Assembly: GCA_937907705.1 (NCBI GenBank)
Contig: CALCVP010000031.1
Location: forward strand, 248,001-312,000
Length of the DNA stretch: 64,000 bases
Reading direction: 5' to 3'
Source of the DNA: an uncultured Prevotella sp.
GTDB taxonomy: Bacteria > Bacteroidota > Bacteroidia > Bacteroidales > Bacteroidaceae
In this document: in pieces, positions 43,833-52,366 of the stretch
How the letters are laid out: each line of letters begins with the position of its first letter
Numbering within the stretch: position 1 is the first letter of the stretch
Position numbers and translations under genes: made by a program
Notes under the pieces: model-generated
The model's database searches: none
Seen by the model: the letters and a program-made list of their open reading frames with translations, nothing else
Told to the model about the DNA's origin: nothing

Positions 43833-43878
43833 TATCTATCAATAATATTCGTCTGCGTTTATGATTTCATCGCTGTGC

Positions 43879-44823
43879 TTATGAGTATCTGAGAATCTGT
43901 CCCGGGCGTATGCGCATGCTCTTGGTGATGTGGTTAAGGCGGCAAAGGTCGCTCACAGATACGTTACGCACGCGTGCGATTGTTTCCAAAGTCTCGCCTC
44001 GTTTAACCTTATGATAGCGTATTTCGGCAGTCTCAGCCACTTCGCTTTGAGACTTTCTTACCGATCTGCTGTCTGTCAAGTTAGGCATGCTGGTATCGTT
44101 TACTCTACCGCTATTGTTGTTGGCCAACTCAGATTCTCTGTTGTATGAGCTGCGGCGGAACATATATGCATCGGCTGTTACATCCTGGTTTTTGAAGTCG
44201 AAGAGCAAGGCCGGGTTGAGTGCTACGCCACACAGGCGTGTCTCAAAGTGCAAGTGGGAACCCGTGCTCCTGCCGGTGTTGCCGCCAAGACCGATAGGTT
44301 CGCCCGCCCTTACAGTCTGGTTTTCCTCTACCAGCTGCTTGGACATGTGCCCGTAGATAGTTTCCAAACCGTTGTAGTGGCGTATTACCACATAGTTTCC
44401 ATATCCTTGTGCTTCGTATTTTACTATTCTTACTTTGCCACTGAATGCGGCACGGATGGTATCGCCTATATATACCTTGATGTCAAGGCCCTTGTGCATG
44501 CGCCCCCAACGGCTTCCGTAGTTGGAAGTGATAATTCTACTGGTAGTAGGCATGCAGAAGTGTTTGAGATTTATGCGGAAAGAGTCTGGCAGTTGGGTTG
44601 CTCTGTGAGCGTAGCGGTTGTTCCACTCGTTGTAGAGTTGTGCCGAAGGTGCGGCAGCTTGTTCTTTATTGATGATGCTTTGTAGTGCGAAAGTGTCTAC
44701 TGCTTTCATTTTCTTGTCGATGGGGGCCTGTCTTGCAAGCAGGTCTTGTGCAGTAGCGCAGGTTGCAGTAAGTGCCAAAAAAGTTGTTATAGCAAAAGTT
44801 TTTATAGTCTTTCTTAAACGCAT
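43879..44823 (-). CDS. M23 peptidase with C-terminal LysM domain (cell-wall hydrolase)
   Basis: The start at 44823 (MRLRKTIKTFAITTF) gives a signal peptide; the upstream in-frame ATG at 44895 lacks one. The 314-aa protein carries a LytM/M23 domain with SNYGSRWGRMHKGLDIKV (HxxxD zinc ligands), YGHMSKQLV, and GNTGRSTGSHLHFETR (HxH). A C-terminal LysM domain (about 270-314) reads YHKVKRGETLETIARVRNVSVSDLCRLNH. All expected metal ligands are present, so it is probably an active peptidoglycan endopeptidase, or a regulator of amidases, in the periplasm. It is monocistronic by position. Confidence 0.93.
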   Translation of the reverse strand: MRLRKTIKTFAITTFLALTATCATAQDLLARQAPIDKKMKAVDTFALQSIINKEQAAAPSAQLYNEWNNRYAHRATQLPDSFRINLKHFCMPTTSRIITSNYGSRWGRMHKGLDIKVYIGDTIRAAFSGKVRIVKYEAQGYGNYVVIRHYNGLETIYGHMSKQLVEENQTVRAGEPIGLGGNTGRSTGSHLHFETRLCGVALNPALLFDFKNQDVTADAYMFRRSSYNRESELANNNSGRVNDTSMPNLTDSRSVRKSQSEVAETAEIRYHKVKRGETLETIARVRNVSVSDLCRLNHITKSMRIRPGQILRYS

Positions 44824-44928
44824 AAATATTGTTTTTATTAGTAAATAGGATGGTGGCGGGTTTCCACAAAGATGAAAACAGACGGAAAGGAACACCTTTC
44901 TTCGGTAACGTTTTCATCACAACTTTTG

Positions 44929-44936
44929 CAAAGATA
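44929..44936 (-). promoter_or_regulatory. Promoter element of the M23 peptidase gene
   Basis: The minus strand reads TATCTTTG (TAnnTTTG). A start near 44922 gives a leader of about 100 nt before the ATG at 44823. Confidence 0.5.
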
Positions 44937-45137
44937 GTAAAAAAAACTGTACGTTGTTCACTTGTTAACAACTTTATCAACACTTTAACATAATGCTTTC
45001 AGAATGTAACAATGTGTAATTGAACAACTTATGTTGTTAAAATGTTGCTTTTATCGAATTGTTGCCATATTTTGTAGTCAATGAAGGGGCATTTCAAGGA
45101 TATTTCTTTTGTGTGGCAAGAGGGCTGCAACTGGTTT

Positions 45138-45221
45138 GCGACAGCTATGCTCTTGGATGACGATAACTATGCAATCAGTTTGTAATAGCTATGCAATCGG
45201 GCAGCGACAGCTATGCTCTTG
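45138..45221. repeat. Intergenic repeat element with AGCTATGC motifs, copy 4
   Basis: An 18-bp direct repeat (GCGACAGCTATGCTCTTG at 45138-45155 and 45204-45221) flanks two further AACTATGCAATC / AGCTATGCAATC units at 45166-45177 and 45187-45198. The AGCTATGCAATC word is shared with the elements at 14.7 and 32.6 kb, but here the units are mostly direct rather than inverted. It lies in the 568-bp gap 44824-45391, which otherwise holds the M23 promoter and the Hsp20 terminator. Confidence 0.65.
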
Positions 45222-45260
45222 TGCGGCGGCAACTTTTATATGCCTTTGCGGTAAGGGCAC

Positions 45261-45299
45261 AAAAAAAGGCTGAAACCCATGTTTATGAGTCTCAGCCTT
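45261..45299 (-). terminator. Intrinsic terminator of the Hsp20 gene
   Basis: On the minus strand AAGGCTGAGACTCATA folds back on TATGGGTTTCAGCCTT-like sequence with an 8-bp clean base (AAGGCTGA / TCAGCCTT), followed by TTTTTTTG. It lies about 95 nt past the Hsp20 stop codon. Confidence 0.75.
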
Positions 45300-45391
45300 G
45301 CTTTTATTATCAACTGACCTTTCGTATTGATTGCTGCGTCAAAGCATTGTCGGTTGTTGCGTATAAGCTGTTAAAGATGATAGTTGTCAGC

Positions 45392-45817
45392 TTATTTCAC
45401 TTCAATCTGACGAGTTGTTTCAGCAGGAGCTTTCTCTACTTTAGGCAAGTCGATAGTCAAAACACCATCGTTAACTTTAGCTGCAATCTTTTCTTTGTCT
45501 ACATCATCAGGCAAGAGCAATGTTTGTTCATACTTGCTGTAAGCAAATTCACGACGCAGATAGTGCTCTTTCTTGTTCTCATCCTTCTTTTCGGCTTTGC
45601 TTTCCATCTTGATGTGCAAGTTGCCTTCATTGTCTATATTGATGTTGAAGTCATCACTCTTCATTCCAGGAGCGGCAAGTTCAACTGTATAGTCTTTGTC
45701 GGTTTCCTTTACGTTGATAGCTGGAGCTGTAGCATTAGCCTTTACCATGAAATCATTGTTAAAGAAGTCGTTGAATACATCAGGCATCCAAGTGTTTCTA
45801 TTCATAAGTGTTGACAT
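45392..45817 (-). CDS. Hsp20/alpha-crystallin small heat-shock protein
   Basis: The 141-aa protein is the usual length for bacterial Hsp20. An N-terminal arm (RNTWMPDVFNDFFNNDF) leads into the alpha-crystallin domain (about 30-125), with PAINVKETDKDYTVELAAPGMKSDDFNINIDN and the conserved LRREFAYSKYEQTLLLPDDVDKEKIAAKVNDGVLTIDLPK. It would bind unfolding proteins as an ATP-independent holdase in the cytoplasm. The start is well supported by GGAGGATTT 12 bases upstream, an unusually strong Shine-Dalgarno for this group. No TAnnTTTG promoter was found nearby, which would fit a different heat-shock control. Confidence 0.95.
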   Translation of the reverse strand: MSTLMNRNTWMPDVFNDFFNNDFMVKANATAPAINVKETDKDYTVELAAPGMKSDDFNINIDNEGNLHIKMESKAEKKDENKKEHYLRREFAYSKYEQTLLLPDDVDKEKIAAKVNDGVLTIDLPKVEKAPAETTRQIEVK

Positions 45818-46132
45818 AATATAAATCCTCCGTTTTATTTTATTCTTTATTTATCTTTGGAAGGTTTTGCTTGCCGCTTCGCATTGCTTTCGTTTTGCTT
45901 TTGCGGTGTGGTTGGTTTCAGGTTGCTTGCCCTTGGCCAACTGCCTTCCTTGATTGTTCCTTGCTGTTGCTCAGAACTTTCACTTGTCATTATGCAAAAG
46001 GTGTGCCATAGACAAATGTTGTCAGAATGTCTTTTATTATTGACAAATAGTCAGTAATGATTAAATATTTTAATGATTACGGGGCTGTTTATATGTTAAT
46101 ATGTCATTGTTTGAGGTTTAGTCCAAGCAGGT
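45818..46132. other. Gene-free gap upstream of Hsp20
   Basis: Apart from the Shine-Dalgarno of the Hsp20 gene at its left edge, this 315-bp gap shows no supported gene or convincing structure. It is AT-rich on its right side next to the end of the transporter gene. Confidence 0.5.
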
Positions 46133-47092
46133 TTACCACTTCAGGCTTCCATACTTCTCTTTGTACCACAGTTGCCAGGCATTGAGCAGGTTCTGCCAAA
46201 TGACGTAAGCACAAGGTGCCACGGCAGCAGTAGGATTAAGAAAGGTGATGGTAAGCCAAATGCCCACCATGGTGTTTTTCTGTCCGAGCGCCTGTCCTGC
46301 GCTGATGCTTTGCCCATAGCAGTGGCCCACAGCCTTGCCAATGCTGAAGAGCACGACAGTAACAAGGATGGGGAGAAGAATAAGCCATGCCATTGTGCCG
46401 CCCGATACAGCCGATGTCAGGATGTTATGCAGGGTGAGTCCCATCATGATAGACAGGTTGAAACCCCACATGTAGAATGCCAAGTTCTTCTGCTGCTTGA
46501 TTTTGTTGGCCACTTTGGGCAGGTATTTGCGGGTGAGCAGTGCCAGGCATAGCGGCAATAGCAGTACGGTTACCACTCTTTTCAGTATCATGAAGAATGC
46601 AAAGGCAAAGGTAATGTCTGCCCCTTTTTCCACCATAGGGAAGAAAAACGGTATGATGATAGAGGTTACGATGTTGGCAATAATGGTGTAGACCGTCAGC
46701 GAGGCGATGCTGCCGCCTAACTTCTCTGTAATGACCGGTGCTGCCGCTGCGGTAGGGCAGATGACACAGATGAATACTCCCTCCAAGATAATCTTTACTT
46801 CGGGGTCGGTGGTCAGCGTGATGGCAAATACCAACAGTGCCGACAGTGCGGTGCGTATGCCCTGCAACCAGAAGTGCCATACGCGCGGACGGAGGTCGTC
46901 TATCTGTATCTTGCAGAAGGTAACGTAAAGCATGCAGAAGATAACCACTGGCAGCAGTTTCAGTATGTAAGGCCCTACTGCAAGTCCAAAAGGCTCCAAT
47001 GGGGGCGTGAAAGTAAACAGCAGGTAGACACACGCGCCAAAAAGCATGGAGCAAGGCAGCGTCCATTTCTTGATAAAACCGATAATACTCAT
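46133..47092 (-). CDS. BASS-family (bile acid:sodium symporter-like) transporter
   Basis: The 319-aa protein has about nine or ten hydrophobic segments with polar breaks, including LLPVVIFCMLYVTF, ALLVFAITLT, GVFICVICPTAAAAPVITEKLGGSIASLTVYTII and FMILKRVVTVLLLPLCLALL. The CPTAAAAPVITEKLGG and FLNPTAAVAPCAYVIWQN segments resemble the two discontinuous crossover regions that bind sodium and substrate in the BASS fold. Such proteins move organic anions with sodium across the inner membrane; the substrate here is unknown. It follows the GT2 gene at 47198 but is separated by a strong hairpin, so it may be transcribed apart from the glycan cluster. Confidence 0.8.
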   Translation of the reverse strand: MSIIGFIKKWTLPCSMLFGACVYLLFTFTPPLEPFGLAVGPYILKLLPVVIFCMLYVTFCKIQIDDLRPRVWHFWLQGIRTALSALLVFAITLTTDPEVKIILEGVFICVICPTAAAAPVITEKLGGSIASLTVYTIIANIVTSIIIPFFFPMVEKGADITFAFAFFMILKRVVTVLLLPLCLALLTRKYLPKVANKIKQQKNLAFYMWGFNLSIMMGLTLHNILTSAVSGGTMAWLILLPILVTVVLFSIGKAVGHCYGQSISAGQALGQKNTMVGIWLTITFLNPTAAVAPCAYVIWQNLLNAWQLWYKEKYGSLKW

Positions 47093-47131
47093 AAACTAAT
47101 ACCTATTTAATTATACATATAAAGGTTGATA

Positions 47132-47164
47132 CGCCCATCAGAAAACACTGTTTTCTGATGGGCG
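47132..47164 (-). terminator. Strong hairpin between GT2 and the BASS transporter gene
   Basis: CGCCCATCAGAAAAC (47132-47146) pairs with its exact complement at 47150-47164, a 15-bp perfect stem with a 3-nt loop. It lies about 34 nt past the GT2 stop codon on the minus strand. A weak T-rich stretch follows. It probably ends the surface-glycan operon. Confidence 0.65.
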
Positions 47165-47197
47165 CAAAATTATGTATTAATTCTGATATACAATGAT

Positions 47198-48151
47198 TTA
47201 ATGTGTTAATAGATATAATTTTCTGTATAGCAGATACAGGCCATTGGCTACTTTATAGGGCCATGGGCGCATGAAAGCCTGCCAGATAAGTCGGCAAATC
47301 CAGCCTTTTGGCTGATACTGGAGCCATGTGTTGACCAATTGCATGGGCAACTGATTGCGGCGAATGGTGCGTACGGCATTCAGCATGCCTATGTGTAAGG
47401 CAGTGCGATAAGTGGCTTGCGTGTCGTGGGTGGTAAAGAAATCATACACTACCTGATTGGCCTTGAGATATGATACGGCATGTTTCTCAGACATGTTGTT
47501 GGTGTAAGACGACAGGTTGGCGGTGTTGTAATAGTACACCGTGCAGTCTATCGTGGTTCGTTGGGCAAAAAACAGCAGACGCGGAATGACAGAGTAGTCT
47601 TCGCCATAGTCGATGCCCGGCAGCATGTTGATGCCATGCCCGGTGTAGAGTGTGCGCTTGTAGAGACGTGCCCACACATGGTTGGCCACAATGTTTTGGC
47701 AGAGCACCCTCCTTAGATACTTGCGGGGATTGCCTATGGGCGTAGGAGGCGTGGTTGCGGAAAGCCCCTTCTTGCCCACCTCTTGATACGCCCCGTCTAC
47801 CATGTCTGCCCCTGTGGCTTGCATCTGTCTGGCCAATAGCTCCACAGCATCGGTGGGCAGACAGTCATCGCTGTCTACATGCATCAGTGCAAAGCCTGTG
47901 GCCAGGCTGACCGCTCTGGCGCGCGTGGCTCCCAACCCCATGTTGCGCTCATTGCAGACGATGTGTATCTGTGGCTGGCGGTGCGGATAGTGCGCAGCCA
48001 CTTCACGCAACAGGGCGATGCTGCGGTCTGGAGTGCAGTCGTTGACAAAGATGTACTCTATGTCTTTATAAGTTTGCTCAAAGAGCGATTGCGCACATCT
48101 TGCTATGTATTTTTCCACCCCATAGACGGGCACAAGTACAGAAACGGTCAT
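47198..48151 (-). CDS. Glycosyltransferase family 2 (EpsJ/WaaE-like)
   Basis: The 317-aa protein begins MTVSVLVPVYGVEKYIARCAQSLFEQTYKDIEYIFVNDCTPDRS, the classical GT2 start. It has the metal-binding motif MHVDSDDCLP and a catalytic-region PGIDYGEDYSVIPRLL with the typical ED pair. A C-terminal hydrophobic or amphipathic end (WICRLIWQAFMRPWPYKVANGLYLLYRKLYLL) may touch the membrane. It is the last gene of the minus-strand surface-glycan cluster, 61 nt after the polytopic membrane protein. It would add one sugar to a surface glycan; the donor is unknown. Confidence 0.92.
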   Translation of the reverse strand: MTVSVLVPVYGVEKYIARCAQSLFEQTYKDIEYIFVNDCTPDRSIALLREVAAHYPHRQPQIHIVCNERNMGLGATRARAVSLATGFALMHVDSDDCLPTDAVELLARQMQATGADMVDGAYQEVGKKGLSATTPPTPIGNPRKYLRRVLCQNIVANHVWARLYKRTLYTGHGINMLPGIDYGEDYSVIPRLLFFAQRTTIDCTVYYYNTANLSSYTNNMSEKHAVSYLKANQVVYDFFTTHDTQATYRTALHIGMLNAVRTIRRNQLPMQLVNTWLQYQPKGWICRLIWQAFMRPWPYKVANGLYLLYRKLYLLTH

Positions 48152-48212
48152 AAGATTGCTAATGTGAGTGTATGAAATGTGGTGTCATGTCCCTATTGAT
48201 GTGCCGTGGTGC

Positions 48213-49652
48213 TTAGCCCACCAGATAGCCCACAAGCAGTGTGCCGTTGTAAATCCAGAGGTACAAGGTGAGCAACAGCAGCAGGCAGCGCAAGCCTGTG
48301 GCCCACTTGGTGGTCTGCACCTGCTTGACAAGATAAGCCATAGCAATAGGCAAGGCAAACAGCCAGTGGGCAGCCATGATATAGACTTCGTTGATGCCAA
48401 AGCCCAAGCCCATGTGCAACAGCATGTCGAAGGCAAAGCCAGACAGCACCATCCACAAGAAGCGTGAGCGGCGGCCGCACCACACTCCCAACAAAAATAG
48501 TACTACGACAAGGCCTTCTAACACATAGCTGACAGCCCAGTTGTAACGCACTATGACAGGACGTGAGCGCAAGGTGTCTTCCAGCAGATGGTCTTTGTGT
48601 AGCTGTATGGATTCGCCAAACAAGTTTTCTATGGCTGTTTGCGTGCGTGAAGTGGTCTCGTCGGTCCACCTCATAAACTCACCGTTGCCCATAGGCTTGC
48701 CGGTATGCTTGTTCCAAGGCTGCTTGTGGTCAGCTTTGTATTTGGCTTTGGCACGCTTCTTCATCTCGGTGTCAAAGGCTTTCTTCAGCTCTGTGGTGTC
48801 TTTGATGCCCACGGTGTCGGCAAAGGCTTGGAAATTCTTCTGCTTCTCGGCAGCCGCCTTCTTTGCTTTCTGTGTATGGCGTGCCATCTCATGGGGCCAC
48901 ACAAAGGTGTGGTACTCCCAGCGGGCAAAGCCCCATATCAGGGCAGAAGGCAGAATAACGGCCGACAGAAAATACTTTAACTTGAAAAACTGCTTGCCGT
49001 TGGTAAACAGTGCGTATAGAAATGTCTTGATGCCATTGCTCAGTGTAACGCCGGCTGTGATGAAAAACAGCAGCCATGTCTGCTTGACGGTAAACGGCTT
49101 GCCCTGCTGCATCTTGCGACCTGCCAGATAAACAGACAGCAACAGCAGACACATGGATATACAGAAATGGTCGGGTACGATGAGTGTTACCAATATATAG
49201 CCGAACGAGAAGAACAGAGCCGAGAGCAAAGTGGCGTCGAAGCGGCGCAGCTGAACTACCTCGCGCAGGGTGCGGTAGAGAAAAATGTAAGCGTAGAAGC
49301 CACACACCAGCAGGGGCACAGCCACGATAAACTGTACCAGATTGACATCAAATGTGGACATGCACCACTTGTTGAGCATAGACAACGGCCACACCATAAA
49401 CGAGAGTAACGGGTGGCGGTAGACATTATAGTTGGCCTCCCAGTAAGTTACCATAGAGTAGGTGATGGGGTCGAAACCCGAAATGGTGAAGTTCTTCACG
49501 AACACATTCCAATGCCCGGTGCCCGTATGGGTAAACAACTTGAAAAATTTTGCGATGATGCACGTGTGCAGTCCTATCAGCACTACTAATGCAATGGCTG
49601 CCGAGAGCCACTCTTCACGCTTGACACGTAACAGTTGTAGCAGTTTCTTCAT
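48213..49652 (-). CDS. Polytopic membrane protein, possibly GT-C-like
   Basis: The 479-aa protein has about ten hydrophobic segments (WLSAAIALVVLIGLHTCIIAKF, LVQFIVAVPLLVCGFYAYIFL, LLSALFFSFGYILVTLIV and others). A large hydrophilic, Lys-rich loop lies at about 255-370 (MARHTQKAKKAAAEKQKNFQAFADTVG). The topology, with an early extracytoplasmic loop and polar Asp/His/Tyr residues (VTYWEANYNVYRHPLLSF), recalls GT-C glycosyltransferases that use polyprenyl-linked sugars, but no defining motif was recognised. It sits next to a UbiA-type enzyme that would make such a lipid-linked sugar precursor, which makes a GT-C role attractive but unproven. Confidence 0.75.
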   Translation of the reverse strand: MKKLLQLLRVKREEWLSAAIALVVLIGLHTCIIAKFFKLFTHTGTGHWNVFVKNFTISGFDPITYSMVTYWEANYNVYRHPLLSFMVWPLSMLNKWCMSTFDVNLVQFIVAVPLLVCGFYAYIFLYRTLREVVQLRRFDATLLSALFFSFGYILVTLIVPDHFCISMCLLLLSVYLAGRKMQQGKPFTVKQTWLLFFITAGVTLSNGIKTFLYALFTNGKQFFKLKYFLSAVILPSALIWGFARWEYHTFVWPHEMARHTQKAKKAAAEKQKNFQAFADTVGIKDTTELKKAFDTEMKKRAKAKYKADHKQPWNKHTGKPMGNGEFMRWTDETTSRTQTAIENLFGESIQLHKDHLLEDTLRSRPVIVRYNWAVSYVLEGLVVVLFLLGVWCGRRSRFLWMVLSGFAFDMLLHMGLGFGINEVYIMAAHWLFALPIAMAYLVKQVQTTKWATGLRCLLLLLTLYLWIYNGTLLVGYLVG

Positions 49653-49721
49653 ATTCTTATAGTCTGTAATTACTTGTATGATGGATAAATGGACAGCATT
49701 TAAAGTATAAGCCTGTCCTGC

Positions 49722-50327
49722 TTAATCTCTGAATGGCTTGTAGTAAGCCTCATTGGCAAAGTCGAGCAGTTGGGTGTCGCCCCGGCTGTCACCAAATGCC
49801 ACCAGATAGTATTGCTTGCGGTCGGGAAACAGTTGCAGCAGGCGCGTAACCTTCTCCTTGCCGTAGCAGTTGCGTGTAAGGAAACGGCCCGTAAGCACCC
49901 CTTCTCTTACTTCAGGCATGGTGCCCAACACAAATCCTACACCGTAAGAAGCCACAAACGGTTCCACCCAGTTGTTGAGACTGGCACTTACCACTACCAC
50001 CTTGCTGCCTTCGGCCATGGCTTGCCGCAGCATGGCCACGCCTTTCGGGCGCATGATGGCGGCATATTGTGTGGCATAGCGGCGGCAGAGGTCGTTGAAT
50101 GCTTCAAGAGTCATGCCTCCAAAGCAGTGGGCAAACACGCGTTGCTTGGCTTTTCCGTTGTTGTACAAACCCATCTTCATGGCTACCAGCAGCGGCAAAA
50201 AGCGCAGTAGGCACAGCAGCAATCCTTTGGTGCCCCGCGCAAAGCGTATGATGCCTATCAGCGTATCGCAGTTGGTGAGCGTTCCGTCAAAGTCGAACGC
50301 ATAAATCTTTTTGCTGAAATCGCTCAT
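49722..50327 (-). CDS. HAD-superfamily IB phosphatase
   Basis: The 201-aa protein shows all HAD motifs: motif I FDFDGTLTNCD (nucleophile Asp12, acid/base Asp14), motif II VVVVSASLNNW, and motifs III/IV around YLVAFGDSRGDTQLLDFA. It is a small soluble phosphatase of the phosphoserine-phosphatase-like subgroup. It begins 10 nt after the stop codon of the UbiA-type gene at 50337. In such UbiA-HAD pairs the phosphatase is thought to remove the phosphate left on the ribosyl-phosphate lipid made by the UbiA enzyme. That substrate is inferred. Confidence 0.9.
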   Translation of the reverse strand: MSDFSKKIYAFDFDGTLTNCDTLIGIIRFARGTKGLLLCLLRFLPLLVAMKMGLYNNGKAKQRVFAHCFGGMTLEAFNDLCRRYATQYAAIMRPKGVAMLRQAMAEGSKVVVVSASLNNWVEPFVASYGVGFVLGTMPEVREGVLTGRFLTRNCYGKEKVTRLLQLFPDRKQYYLVAFGDSRGDTQLLDFANEAYYKPFRD

Positions 50328-50336
50328 GATACCTGT

Positions 50337-51236
50337 CTATTTAAACATGGGGATAATATAGATCAGCACTAAGAAGGTGAGTGCCCAGCACACCACCACT
50401 GCCTGTGTAAAGCGGTCTTGCAGCATCATCTTGGTAGGGTCGCCACTCTTCTTGTCTACCACAGTAATCTGTATGTAGCGCAGCAGACCCAACAGTACAA
50501 ACACCGAGGTAAGGTAAAGCAAGTCTGAGTGGAAGCGCTGGGTAATCTCCGGCGATACCGTGTACATGATGTAGCACACCAGTGTAACAGATGCCGTGAT
50601 GGTAATGGCCTGGTTGATAAACGTGAGATTGTAGCGAATGGTATTTTTCCGGGGTGGCTCACCCGTCTCGTTCATGCGCAACACGTCATCGCGGCGCTTG
50701 GCAAACGAGAGAAACAGTGTGAGCAAGAAGGTCATCAGCACCAGCCAGTTGCTCAGCACAATGTCGGTGGCGGCACCGCCGGCCAATGCTCTGAGCACAA
50801 AGCCGAAGGCTATGATGCACACGTCTACAATGGCATGCTGCTTGAGCCAGGCACAGTAGAGCAGGTTCAGTACAAAGTAAATGAGAATGATAAGGCCCAC
50901 CAACTGTGTGTGCTGCCAGTCGGGCAGCAGCAGTAGGGATGCCAACGACAGTACTACCATGAAAGCCATCAAGCCATAGGCCTGCCCAACGCTGACAGCA
51001 CCCGATGCGATAGGGCGATGACACTTGACGGGATGACGGCGGTCGGCATCCATGTCTATGATGTCGTTGAAGCAGTAAATGGACGAGGCTATAAAGCTGA
51101 ATGCCATAAAGCTGACGACAGAGGCTTTGATGTCGGCAGGGTCGAGCAAGCTACCGCCGAAGAACATGGGCAGCAGCACGAATACATTCTTGAGCCACTG
51201 CTTGGGCCGGATAAGTTTTAGCATGTTGCGATACAT
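50337..51236 (-). CDS. UbiA-family decaprenyl-phosphate phosphoribosyltransferase-like enzyme
   Basis: ATG at 51236 (MYRNMLKLIRPKQWLKNVFV) was chosen because the longer open frame upstream runs antisense-like across the acyltransferase gene and has no protein character. The 299-aa product has about nine membrane segments and the UbiA first Asp motif NDIIDMDADRRHPVKCHRPIASG (NDxxDxxxD). The second Asp region reads FAKRRDDVLRM, as in enzymes that transfer 5-phosphoribose to a polyprenyl phosphate rather than prenyl groups to aromatic rings. The product would be a lipid-linked ribose or arabinose donor for surface glycans. The adjacent HAD phosphatase supports this. No DprE1/DprE2-like epimerase is present in the window. 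Confidence 0.85.
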   Translation of the reverse strand: MYRNMLKLIRPKQWLKNVFVLLPMFFGGSLLDPADIKASVVSFMAFSFIASSIYCFNDIIDMDADRRHPVKCHRPIASGAVSVGQAYGLMAFMVVLSLASLLLLPDWQHTQLVGLIILIYFVLNLLYCAWLKQHAIVDVCIIAFGFVLRALAGGAATDIVLSNWLVLMTFLLTLFLSFAKRRDDVLRMNETGEPPRKNTIRYNLTFINQAITITASVTLVCYIMYTVSPEITQRFHSDLLYLTSVFVLLGLLRYIQITVVDKKSGDPTKMMLQDRFTQAVVVCWALTFLVLIYIIPMFK

Positions 51237-51352
51237 AGGCAACGGTTTTTTGAATGGTGATAAAATAATGAAGCAACAAGAGGCTTGCAGCCATTTAAAG
51301 TAGCCTTTCTGGCCACGCATCAGTCTTTTGCAGTGTAGCCCTTGGCTGGGCG

Positions 51353-52366
51353 TTAGGTTCTCTTTTGCTTCTTCTTGAACAATGTTTTGTCTATCAGTGT
51401 GTGCAGCAGCCATGCCAGCGGTATGCTGACGGCAACCATAAGCGTTGCCGTGGCTGCATAGCCTAACTTGTAGGGCGTAAGGTAGCGCAGCACAAAATGT
51501 ATGTGTATGAGGTACAACTCCAGGCTGATGCCTCCTATAAAGGCTAACATCTTGTTGATACACAGGGGGGTGCGGTGCAGCAACTGTGTAAAAAGTATCA
51601 GACTGCTGAGTGTCAACGGTATGTAGACCATGCGCTCCAAGAACAGCGGAAAGTGGCCGCGCCATTCGCGTTCGAATTCTACGCACATGGACAAGCTCAG
51701 CACAAAGGCAATCAGCAGCAGCCAAATGGTGGCACCGCTGAGCTGCTCTTGCCGCTTTACCACTTGCCCGAAGTTGATACCAATGAGGAAAACGGGAATA
51801 CGGCTGAAGAATATCTCCAAGTGTCCTACGGCTTGATGGACAGGTGGAAAATACTGCACCATGACCGCTACCACCATGAATACGGCTGCCAACCACTGGT
51901 AAGCAGGGTGGCGACTGATTAACCGCATGTAGGCTGGCGCAAAGGTGTACATCAGCATGATGGAAGGGATGAACCAAAAAGAAAGGTCGTCGACACGCCA
52001 AAAACTCCAGTTGACAGCTATGTTGAGCACCAAGTTGAGCGCATCGGGACTATAACCTCCGCCATCTGTTTGCAGATAGTTGGGTATATAGAAGGCACAA
52101 GCCATAATCAGCCAGGCAGGATAGATGCGCTTGTAGCGGTGAACAAAGAAGTGCTTGAGGTCGCTGTTGCGTGTCCATGAGTACCAAAGACCTATGCCAC
52201 TGAGAAACAAGAACATGTCTACACCTACATTGCCACAGCGGTTAAAACCGAAAAACGGATTGCTGCGTGGCATGCCGACATGGAACAGCATGACGAAAAT
52301 CATGGCCAAGCCCATCAGTTGGGAACGGTAAGTACTGAGGTCAGACAGCAAAATAGGTTTTCTCAT
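51353..52366 (-). CDS. Acyltransferase family 3 membrane protein, copy A
   Basis: The start at 52366 (MRKPILLSDL) overlaps the stop of the upstream acyltransferase by ATGA, so the two are translationally coupled. The 337-aa protein has about ten membrane segments and acyltransferase-3 features: LMGLAMIFVMLFHVG (the catalytic-region His of the RxxA...H pattern), RCGNVGVDMFLFLSGIGLWYSW and the downstream VHRYKRIYPAWL. Such enzymes O-acetylate or otherwise acylate sugars of surface polysaccharide or LPS across the inner membrane. The acceptor is unknown. It is followed after 116 nt by the UbiA-type gene. Confidence 0.88.
   Translation of the reverse strand: MRKPILLSDLSTYRSQLMGLAMIFVMLFHVGMPRSNPFFGFNRCGNVGVDMFLFLSGIGLWYSWTRNSDLKHFFVHRYKRIYPAWLIMACAFYIPNYLQTDGGGYSPDALNLVLNIAVNWSFWRVDDLSFWFIPSIMLMYTFAPAYMRLISRHPAYQWLAAVFMVVAVMVQYFPPVHQAVGHLEIFFSRIPVFLIGINFGQVVKRQEQLSGATIWLLLIAFVLSLSMCVEFEREWRGHFPLFLERMVYIPLTLSSLILFTQLLHRTPLCINKMLAFIGGISLELYLIHIHFVLRYLTPYKLGYAATATLMVAVSIPLAWLLHTLIDKTLFKKKQKRT

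Noticed and set aside
50337..52001. Long 554-codon reading of the UbiA-type gene
   Set aside because: The first 255 codons lie over the acyltransferase gene in another frame and have no membrane or domain character; the real start is the ATG at 51236.
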